Positions 57,849-64,000 of a stretch of 64,000 nt of DNA are shown in pieces (position 1 is the first letter of the stretch; each line of letters starts with the position of its first letter). The position numbers and the translations under genes were made by a program. The notes beneath the pieces were generated by a model. That model saw nothing but the letters and a program-made list of their open reading frames with translations, searched no databases and was not told the origin of the DNA. The DNA is from Nocardioides sp. S5. Lineage in GTDB: Bacteria; Actinomycetota; Actinomycetes; Propionibacteriales; Nocardioidaceae. The DNA is taken from positions 1,426,001 to 1,490,000 of the forward strand of contig NZ_CP022296.1 of NCBI RefSeq assembly GCF_017310035.1. Reading direction: 5' to 3'.

Positions 57849-59048
57849 TCACCGGCAGGGCTTCATCACCGGCATGACCCGCGAGCGGCCCTGCCACGCA
57901 CGGGCGTACGCGTCGTCGAAGTGGGCGAGGTACTGCCCGTGCAGCCACCGGTTGCCGACGATGCGCAGCATCACCTCGTCGTTGTAGAGCAGGCCGCCGC
58001 ACGTGGTGTTGGACGTGCCGGTCACGACCAGGTGCGTGGCCCGGCCGCGGAACTTCGCGTGCACGGCGAGCATCTTGTCGTGCGTGAGCACCGTCCGCAC
58101 GCGTGCGTCGGGGATGTCGCCCGCCGCGAGCGGCTGCTCCAGCCAGTTCTCCACGGTGTCGCGGGAGGTGACGATCCGGACCCGGCAGCCCGACCGCGAC
58201 AGCCGCGCGAGCTGGTCGCGCACGTCGGCGCGCTGGATCACCGCGAACATCGCCGACACGTCCCGGGCCGCTCGCGTGCAGGAGAGGTCACGCAGCGTGG
58301 AGAGCAGCAGGTCGTCGCGGTTGGGGTAGACGGCCGCGGTCGTGTCGCCACTGCGCCACGCCTTCTTCCGGTCGCTCCAGCGCACCCCGTCGACCTTCAG
58401 GCTCTGGGCCTGGAGGCGGGCGAAGTAGTCGACGCCGAACTGGTGCAGGCCGGGGTCGTCGATCTTGAGGAAGGAGTTGTACTGCCGGTACTGCCGGTCC
58501 TCGAGGTTGGCCGAGGACGTGATGAACGACTGCACCCCGGCGATGTCGGTGACGTAGAACTTCAGGTGCTGGACGTTCTGGCTGTCCGGGAAGGGGCCCT
58601 TGGCACGCCAGGGCAGACAGGCACCGCGACAGATCGTCACGTTGGTCCGCGCAGGGTCCTGCTGCTCGAGCGTGGTGATCAGGCGACGGCCCTGCTTGTT
58701 GAGCCGCAGGTCGTCGTCGCCGACCAGGCGCACGGTGGCGCCCCGTCGCTGGGCGGCCAGGATCGCGTCGGTGGGGGGCTTGATGTCCCAGCGGAACATT
58801 GCGATCCGGATCGTGTCGCCGGGGCCGGCGGTGTCGAAGAGCCGGGCGGGGCGGGCCAGCACGGTCGGGTCGTTGCGCTGCGTGGGCGGGGAGGTGAAGC
58901 ACACCTCGATGCCGTCGCGTGCCTCGCACCCGCTCTTCCCGGCGCGCGCCGCCTCGCGTGCCTGGGAGGGCGCACCGAGCGTGAGGAGGGGAGCCAGCAG
59001 GCCCAGGACCAGGACGGTGAGCAGGGTTCGTGTCCGCACGGTGGCCAC
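57849..59048 (-). CDS. Secreted phospholipase D-like protein
   Basis: 399 residues. A signal peptide (LLTVLVLGLLAPLLTLGAPS) precedes two HKD-type half-sites: HLKFYVTDIAGVQSFITSSA with SANLED, and HAKFRGRATHLVVTGTSNTT. PLD-superfamily enzymes use the two His as nucleophile and acid on phosphodiesters. The Asp of the classical HxKxxxxD is not obvious in the second half. GTG 59048 is divergent from the S4 gene. Confidence 0.85.
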   Translation of the reverse strand: MATVRTRTLLTVLVLGLLAPLLTLGAPSQAREAARAGKSGCEARDGIEVCFTSPPTQRNDPTVLARPARLFDTAGPGDTIRIAMFRWDIKPPTDAILAAQRRGATVRLVGDDDLRLNKQGRRLITTLEQQDPARTNVTICRGACLPWRAKGPFPDSQNVQHLKFYVTDIAGVQSFITSSANLEDRQYRQYNSFLKIDDPGLHQFGVDYFARLQAQSLKVDGVRWSDRKKAWRSGDTTAAVYPNRDDLLLSTLRDLSCTRAARDVSAMFAVIQRADVRDQLARLSRSGCRVRIVTSRDTVENWLEQPLAAGDIPDARVRTVLTHDKMLAVHAKFRGRATHLVVTGTSNTTCGGLLYNDEVMLRIVGNRWLHGQYLAHFDDAYARAWQGRSRVMPVMKPCR

Positions 59049-59074
59049 CCTAGGTCTACTGGTTGACTGGGCCC

Positions 59075-59335
59075 ATGGCTGATGGCGACCGACCCGTACC
59101 GATCGACGTCCCGATCCGCGACGAGTCGATCCGGCTCGGGCAGTTCCTCAAGCTCGCCAACCTCGTCGAGACCGGCGCGGAGGCCAAGCCGGTGATCGCC
59201 GACGGTGCCGTCCGGGTGAACGACGAGGTGGAGACGCGCAGGGGCCGCCAGCTGGTCCCGGGTGACGTGGTCACGCTGGGACCGCTGGCGGCCCGGGTCG
59301 CCACCGGGGACGTCGAGATCGACGTTCCCTGGTGA
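59075..59335 (+). CDS. S4-domain RNA-binding protein (YaaA/Hsp15-like)
   Basis: 86 residues from ATG 59075. RLGQFLKLANLVETGAEAKP, then VIADGAVRVNDEVETRRGRQ and LVPGDVVTLG is a stand-alone S4 RNA-binding domain as in YbcJ/YaaA-like proteins. It probably binds ribosomal RNA. Divergent from the PLD-like gene. Confidence 0.87.
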   Translation: MADGDRPVPIDVPIRDESIRLGQFLKLANLVETGAEAKPVIADGAVRVNDEVETRRGRQLVPGDVVTLGPLAARVATGDVEIDVPW

Positions 59336-59382
59336 CTCGTGTGGTGAGTCCGTGGCGACCGGGATGAGGTGGAGCCCCCCGG

Positions 59383-60192
59383 CTACTTCACCTCACGACG
59401 GAGGACGCGGGAGGTGCCGACCGCCAGCGGCAGCAGCACCCACACCGCGCTCGAGGTGGCGAGCTGCGCCCAGTCCTGACCGGCCATCTCGCCAGCGAAG
59501 AGCGGCTGGGTCACCAGGTCGAGGTTGAGCCAGCGTGCGGCGTCCTCCAGCGACGAGACGGCCATCGAGGCGATCGACCACACGGTCGGCAGGACGAGCA
59601 CGGACACGATTGCGACCGGCGTGTTGAGGAACAGCAGGCCGAAGGCCACGCCCTGCAGGGTGAAGATCAGCAGGGCGAGCGTCAGGCCGCCGCCGGTCGC
59701 GGCGGTGAGGTCCCACTCACCGGTGCCACCGACGATGTTCGCCACGGCTGACGCCGCGACCGCGGCTGCCAGGACGACCGCCGCGAGGGTGAGGGCGGCC
59801 AGCGCCTTGGCCAGCACCACCCGTCCCCGGCGGGGCTCCAGCACGAACGTGACCAGCCCGGTGCGCTGCGACCACTCGGCCGTGGCGGCCATGATGCCGA
59901 TCACCGGCAGCAGCAGCGCCAGCGGCAGCGTCGAGAGCTCCAGGAGGCCGTGGAAGGACGCGTCCTCAGCGGGACCCCAGATCACGAAGCCCGCCAGGAT
60001 CAGCACGCAGACGGCGGCCATCACGATGACCATCCAGCGACCGGCGCGGGTGTCGACCATCTTGCGCAGCTCGGCCCGGAACGTCCGGGCGAACGGCACG
60101 CCCGGACGGCCCTCGAGTGCGGTGGCGGTGGGTGCGTCGCCGGCGCCTCCACCGACGGCGGGGGCAGCAGATCGGGTGGTGTCGGTGCTCAT
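59383..60192 (-). CDS. ABC transporter permease (ABC-2 type)
   Basis: 269 residues with six hydrophobic segments (for example WMVIVMAAVCVLILAGFVIW, LPLALLLPVIGIMAATAEW, ALTLAAVVLAAAVAASAVAN and WVLLPLAVGT). The cytosolic N terminus reads FARTFRAELRKMVDTRAG, typical of ABC-2 exporters. It overlaps the ATPase gene by 4 bases (ATGA). The pair, next to a two-component system, resembles bacteriocin- or drug-export modules under NarL-type control. Confidence 0.88.
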   Translation of the reverse strand: MSTDTTRSAAPAVGGGAGDAPTATALEGRPGVPFARTFRAELRKMVDTRAGRWMVIVMAAVCVLILAGFVIWGPAEDASFHGLLELSTLPLALLLPVIGIMAATAEWSQRTGLVTFVLEPRRGRVVLAKALAALTLAAVVLAAAVAASAVANIVGGTGEWDLTAATGGGLTLALLIFTLQGVAFGLLFLNTPVAIVSVLVLPTVWSIASMAVSSLEDAARWLNLDLVTQPLFAGEMAGQDWAQLATSSAVWVLLPLAVGTSRVLRREVK

Positions 60193-61085
60193 GCTGCGTC
60201 TCCTTCGCGGGACGTGGCGGCCGTGAGGCCGAGGAACATCTCTTCGAGGCCCTCGGAGCCGCCGGAGTGGAGCTCGAGGAGCACGACGGACTCGCGGGCG
60301 GCGATCTCGCCCACCACGCGGGCCTCGGCGTCGACCACCAGGCCGGAGCCGGTGCGGGAGACCGGTACGTCGGCGGCCTCCAGCAGCCGGGCCAGGCGGG
60401 CGTCGTCGGTGGACTGGACGGTCGTGCCGCCCCGGGCGAGCAGCTCCTCCTTCGAGCCCATCGCGACGATCCGGCCGCGTCCGATCATGACGAGATCGTC
60501 AGCCACGATCTGCACCTCGTGGAGCAGGTGGCTCGACAGCAGCACCGTGCCGCCTCCGTCGGCGAAGCGGCGCAGCAGGCCGCGCATCCAGTGGATGCCC
60601 TGCGGATCGAGGCCGTTGGCCGGCTCGTCGAGGATGAGGACCTGCGGCTTGCCGAGGAGAGCGGCGGCGATGCCCAGGCGCTGGCGCATGCCGAGGGAGT
60701 AGTTGCGCACCCGGCGCCCAGCCTCCTCGTCGGTCAACCCGACGAGCGCGAGCACCTCCTCGACGCGTGCCTTCGACACACCGACGGACACCGCCGCGAC
60801 GAGCAGCACCTCGCGGCCCGTACGGCCGGGGTGCTGGGCGGAGGCGTCGAGCATCACGCCGACCTGGCGGCCGGGGTTGTGGAGGTCGCGGTAGGTCTCG
60901 CCCATGATGGTCGCCCGGCCCGAGGTGGCGGGCGTGAGCCCGGTCATCATCCGCATCGCGGTCGACTTGCCGGCGCCGTTGGGGCCGAGGAAGCCGACGA
61001 CGCTCCCGGGTCGCACCTCGAAGGAGATGTCGTCGACGGCGGTGAAGCCGCCGTAGCGCTTGGTGAGGTTCTCGACTGTGATCAT
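60189..61085 (-). CDS. ABC transporter ATP-binding protein
   Basis: 298 residues from ATG 61085. Walker A GPNGAGKSTAM, the signature YSLGMRQRLGIAAAL, Walker B VLILDEPANGLDPQGIHW and the switch LLSSHLLHEVQ are all intact. The C-terminal part is longer than the basic domain. It energises the permease encoded just downstream. Divergent from the histidine kinase gene, 139 bp away. Confidence 0.94.
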   Translation of the reverse strand: MITVENLTKRYGGFTAVDDISFEVRPGSVVGFLGPNGAGKSTAMRMMTGLTPATSGRATIMGETYRDLHNPGRQVGVMLDASAQHPGRTGREVLLVAAVSVGVSKARVEEVLALVGLTDEEAGRRVRNYSLGMRQRLGIAAALLGKPQVLILDEPANGLDPQGIHWMRGLLRRFADGGGTVLLSSHLLHEVQIVADDLVMIGRGRIVAMGSKEELLARGGTTVQSTDDARLARLLEAADVPVSRTGSGLVVDAEARVVGEIAARESVVLLELHSGGSEGLEEMFLGLTAATSREGDAA

Positions 61086-61224
61086 GGCTCCACCCTCGGC
61101 CGTGACCGGTGCCCGCGGCATCGGGCTCAGGGGTCGACGGGGTCCGACCCCGGTATCGACCTCGGTCCCGGTGCGACACCTTGGTCGGACGCGCCGTGCT
61201 CCCGCGGTGTCCTAGCCTCGGGCC

Positions 61225-62391
61225 ATGGAGAGGGGAACCGGCCGGTTCGCGGCGACCTGGCGCTACGCCCTCGCCCTGTTCATCAGCCTCAGCGTCTGGG
61301 TGATCCCCCTGGTCGGCGCGAGCGAGCGCGCCCCGCAGGCTGCGGTGACGTGGTTCCTCGTCGGCGACCCGGTCCTGGGGCTGCTCTCCTTCGTGCTCAT
61401 CCGCTGGCGCCACCGCCGGCCCGCGCTGGTGGCCGGCGTGCTGCTGGTCTTCTCGTGCGTCTCCGCCTCGAGCGCCGGTCCCGGGTCGTGGATCCTCGGC
61501 TCGCTCGCCTCGCACCGGCGGTGGCGCCTGGTCGCGGCGGTGGGACCGCTCAACGTCCTGGCCGGGGTCGTGCAGGAGCGGATCGGGATCACCCAGGACA
61601 CGCTCCCGCTGTGGGCCTCGGTCGCGTTCGGCGCCCTCGTCGTCGGGATCCTCGTCGCGACCGGCTACGCGATGGGCTCGCAGCGCCAGCTGGTCGACTC
61701 CTACCGCGAGCGCGCGCTGACCGCGGAGCGGGAGCAGCGGGCCCGCGTCGCCCAGGCGCAGGCGGCCGAGCGCACCAAGATCGCCCGCGAGATGCACGAC
61801 GTGCTGGCCCACCGCATCTCCCTGGTGGCGATGCACGCCGGTGCCCTCGGCTTCCGCACCGACCTCACCGCCGAGGAGCAGGCGAGCGCGGCCCGGTCGA
61901 TCGAGGACAACGCGCACCGGGCCCTGACCGACCTCCGGGCGGTCCTCGGGGTGCTCCGCGACCCGCTCCAGCCGGTCGACGCCGCGCCGGAACGGCCCCA
62001 GCCCGGGCTCGACGACCTCGCTGCCCTGGTGGCGGAGGAGGAGGCCGGCGGGATGCGCGTACGCCTGTCCCGCCGCATCGCGGGCGAGGTCCCGACCGGC
62101 TCCGGTCGCACGGCCTACCGGATCGTGCAGGAGGCGCTGACCAACGCCCGCAAGCACGCGCCCGGGACCGCGGTGACCGTGGACGTGGCGGGGACCCCCG
62201 AGGACGGACTGGTCATCGGGGTGCGCAACGCCGCACCGGTCGGCCCGGTGGTGGCGCCGTCGCTGCCGGCCTCGGGGCTGGGACTGCTGGGCCTGCAGGA
62301 GCGGGCGACGCTGGCCGGTGGCCGGATCAGCCACGGCACCGACACCACCGGGGGCTACGCGGTGCGGGCGTGGATACCGTGGGACTCGTGA
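61225..62391 (+). CDS. Sensor histidine kinase (NarL/DesK-type, HisKA_3)
   Basis: 388 residues. The N-terminal half has about five transmembrane segments (YALALFISLSVWVIPLVG, ASVAFGALVVGILVATGYA). The phosphoacceptor His lies in TKIAREMHDVLAHRISLVAM of the HisKA_3 type. The ATPase domain carries TAYRIVQEALTNARKHAPGT (N box) and GLGLLGLQERATLAGG (G box). It autophosphorylates and passes phosphate to the response regulator, overlapping it by 4 bases. It probably controls the divergent ABC genes. Confidence 0.93.
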   Translation: MERGTGRFAATWRYALALFISLSVWVIPLVGASERAPQAAVTWFLVGDPVLGLLSFVLIRWRHRRPALVAGVLLVFSCVSASSAGPGSWILGSLASHRRWRLVAAVGPLNVLAGVVQERIGITQDTLPLWASVAFGALVVGILVATGYAMGSQRQLVDSYRERALTAEREQRARVAQAQAAERTKIAREMHDVLAHRISLVAMHAGALGFRTDLTAEEQASAARSIEDNAHRALTDLRAVLGVLRDPLQPVDAAPERPQPGLDDLAALVAEEEAGGMRVRLSRRIAGEVPTGSGRTAYRIVQEALTNARKHAPGTAVTVDVAGTPEDGLVIGVRNAAPVGPVVAPSLPASGLGLLGLQERATLAGGRISHGTDTTGGYAVRAWIPWDS

Positions 62392-63071
62392 GGTCAGCCA
62401 GCGACGACGGTCCGGTCCGGCTCGCGGTGGTCGACGACGACCCGATGGTGCGCGCCGCGCTCGGCATGATGCTCGGCGGCGACTCGGGCCTCGTCGTGGT
62501 CGCGGAGGCGGGCGACGGCGAGGAGGCCCTGCGGGTGGTGCCGGCGTCGGGCGCCGACGTGGTGCTGATGGACATCCGCATGCCGGTGCGCGACGGGCTC
62601 AGCGCGACCGCCGAGCTCCTGGTGCACCACCCCGAGCTGAAGATCATCGTGCTGACGACCTTCGACACCGACGACATGGTGCTCCGCGCACTGCGGGCCG
62701 GGGCCGCGGGCTTCCTCCTCAAGGACACGCCGCCGGCGCGCCTCGTCGAGGCCGTCCGCACCGTGGCGGCAGGTCACCCGATGCTCTCCCCGAGCGTCAC
62801 CGCGCAGCTGATCGCGGCCGTCACGCGCACCGACCCGGTCGCGGAGGTGCACGAGCGCACCCGCTCGGCGCAGGCGGCCCTGGCCACGCTCACCGATCGC
62901 GAGCGCGACGTGGCCGACGCGGTCGCGCGCGGGCTGAGCAACGCCGACATCGCCGCCGAGCTCTACATGGGCGTGCCGACGGTCAAGACGCACGTCGGGC
63001 GGCTCTTCGCCAAGCTGGGCGTCGAGAACCGGGTGCAGGTCGCGATCCTGGTCCACGACGCCCAGGGGTGA
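62388..63071 (+). CDS. NarL/FixJ-family response regulator
   Basis: 227 residues. The receiver domain has VVDDDPMVRAALGMM and the phosphoacceptor Asp in DVVLMDIRMPVRDGL, with LLKDTPPARL near its end. The C-terminal LuxR helix-turn-helix reads LTDRERDVADAVARGLSNAD, IAAELYMGVPTVKTHVGRLF and AKLG. GTG 62388 overlaps the kinase stop (GTGA). Confidence 0.94.
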   Translation: MRSASDDGPVRLAVVDDDPMVRAALGMMLGGDSGLVVVAEAGDGEEALRVVPASGADVVLMDIRMPVRDGLSATAELLVHHPELKIIVLTTFDTDDMVLRALRAGAAGFLLKDTPPARLVEAVRTVAAGHPMLSPSVTAQLIAAVTRTDPVAEVHERTRSAQAALATLTDRERDVADAVARGLSNADIAAELYMGVPTVKTHVGRLFAKLGVENRVQVAILVHDAQG

Positions 63072-63105
63072 GAGCCGCCCGGCGCGGGTGCGTACGGGGG
63101 TGGGG

Positions 63106-63477
63106 TCAGCGGACCTCGAGCAGGTCCACCACGAAGATCAGCGTCTCCCCGGGCTTGATCGCGCCGCCTGCGCCGCGGTCGCCGTAGCCGAGGTGCGGCG
63201 GGATGACGAGGCGACGACGGCCGCCGACCTTCATGCCCTGCACGCCGGTGTCCCAGCCCGAGATGACCTGGCCGATGCCGAGGCGGAACTGCAGCGGGGT
63301 GCCGCGGTTGTAGGAGGCGTCGAACTCCTCGCCCGTGGAGTGAGCGACGCCGACGTAGTGGACCGAGACGGTCGAGCCGGACGTGGCCTCGGGGCCCTCG
63401 CCCTCGACGAGGTCGGTGACCTCGAGGTCGGCGGGCACCTCGCCCATGTGCGGGTCGACGTCGGGCTTCTGGCTCAC
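63106..63477 (-). CDS. FKBP-type peptidyl-prolyl isomerase
   Basis: 123 residues from GTG 63477. EVTDLVEGEGPEATSGSTVS, VHYVGVAHSTGEEFDASYNR, FRLGIGQVISGWDTGVQGMK and RRLVIPPHLGYGDRGAGGAI follow the FKBP fold with the conserved aromatic pocket (Tyr, Phe, Trp, Tyr). No signal peptide, so it works in the cytosol in protein folding. The start is uncertain; GTG 63477 has GGAACC upstream. Confidence 0.93.
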   Translation of the reverse strand: MSQKPDVDPHMGEVPADLEVTDLVEGEGPEATSGSTVSVHYVGVAHSTGEEFDASYNRGTPLQFRLGIGQVISGWDTGVQGMKVGGRRRLVIPPHLGYGDRGAGGAIKPGETLIFVVDLLEVR

Positions 63478-63499
63478 AATGGTTCCAATCAGTCGGGTG

Positions 63500-63931
63500 T
63501 CAGGTCTGGTGGACGTAGTGGTCGAGCTGGTCGCGCTCGAACTCGAGCTCGCCGATGCGGCTCTTGACCACGTCACCGATGGAGATGATGCCGGTCAGCC
63601 GTCCGTCGGCCACCACCGGGACGTGCCGGATGCGGTGCTCGGTCATCGTCTGCATGAGGTCGGTGAGGCCGTCGGTGCCGGTGCAGGTGCGCACGTCCTC
63701 GGTCATGATCATGCTGACCGGGGCGTCCAGGACAGCGTCGTCGGCGTGCAGGCGGCGTACGACGTCGCGCTCGCTCACGATGCCGGAGACGCGCTCGCCG
63801 TCGTCGCTCACCACGAGGGCGCCGACGTTGTGCTCGGCGAGCAGCGCCACGAGCTCGCGCACGGTGGCGTCGGGGCTGATGGTCACCACGGCCTGCTGCG
63901 ACTTGGCGTGGATGACGTCGTTGATCTTCAT
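63500..63931 (-). CDS. CBS-domain pair protein
   Basis: 143 residues from ATG 63931, which has GAGAGG about 9 bases upstream. Two CBS domains: VVTISPDATVRELVALLAEH with VSGIVSERDVVRRLHADD, and IMTEDVRTCTGTDGLTDLMQ with LTGIISIGDVVKSRI. Such small cytosolic proteins bind adenosine nucleotides and resemble hypoxic response protein 1 in layout. No regulatory partner is seen within the window. Confidence 0.92.
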   Translation of the reverse strand: MKINDVIHAKSQQAVVTISPDATVRELVALLAEHNVGALVVSDDGERVSGIVSERDVVRRLHADDAVLDAPVSMIMTEDVRTCTGTDGLTDLMQTMTEHRIRHVPVVADGRLTGIISIGDVVKSRIGELEFERDQLDHYVHQT

Positions 63932-64000
63932 CGGGGCACCTCTCGTCCGGTCGTGCACGGTGACGGTGACCTCACCGTAGCCAAGCGCGGGCCCGGGCGA

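Noticed and set aside
60117..62387. A long rightward frame running across the ABC and kinase genes into the response regulator
   Set aside because: Only the last part (from GTG 62388) has a real protein; the rest is antisense or out-of-frame shadow.

Overview
The window reads as chromosome from a high-GC actinobacterium, most likely a Nocardioides-like member of the Propionibacteriales. The signs are very GC-rich codon usage, frequent GTG starts with 4-base stop/start overlaps, an actinobacterial phenylacetate (paa) cluster, F420-type luciferase-like oxidoreductases, DUF222/HNH, DUF3618, DUF4383 and DUF5709 proteins. The genus is an inference from gene content.

The window has two very different parts. 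Bases 1 to about 16,920 are an accessory island packed with insertion sequences (ISL3, IS3, IS256 and Tn554-like recombinase genes), broken genes and a RelBE-type toxin-antitoxin pair. Its cargo is an intact TPP-dependent enzyme (48-1823), a LysR regulator, and a five-gene aromatic operon at 10422-14543: Rieske ring-hydroxylating oxygenase alpha and beta, C-C bond hydrolase, Rieske ferredoxin and LigB-type extradiol dioxygenase. Decayed TPP-enzyme, aldehyde dehydrogenase and flavin reductase genes follow. The operon has no dihydrodiol dehydrogenase and no ferredoxin reductase, which hints at an angular or group-eliminating dioxygenation. The island ends in a 3' remnant of a tRNA gene that matches initiator tRNA-fMet, followed by what looks like the tRNA's own terminator. 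An IS481 element has jumped exactly into this att site and produced a 16-bp duplication.

From about 18,237 to the end is ordered chromosomal sequence interrupted only by one IS30 element. It holds an AraC/DinB regulator, an alpha/beta hydrolase, a four-gene envelope/stress operon (small acidic protein, CsbD/apolipoprotein-like protein, holin-X, DUF3618), a fatty acid desaturase, an unusual 883-residue FAD-binding/TPR fusion, two luciferase-like oxidoreductases and a rhodanese lipoprotein.

The phenylacetate block (34411-42806) carries paaZ divergent from paaABCDE-paaI, then paaR convergent and paaK. PaaK makes phenylacetyl-CoA, PaaABCE epoxidises it, PaaZ hydrolyses the oxepin ring and oxidises the aldehyde, and PaaI rescues CoA. 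The beta-oxidation half (paaF, G, H, J) is not in the window. A TetR/PaaR-type palindrome lies in the paaZ-paaA divergent promoter.

After paaK come a SNF2-type helicase, DUF5709, an HNH endonuclease, a metallophosphoesterase and a CHRD protein. Next is a tightly coupled six-gene TetR/acyl-CoA-dehydrogenase/SDR/kinase/phosphatase/SDR locus. The end of the window holds a secreted metalloprotease-like protein, a cytidylyltransferase, DUF445, a PLD-like protein, an S4 protein, an ABC exporter with a two-component system, an FKBP isomerase and a CBS protein.
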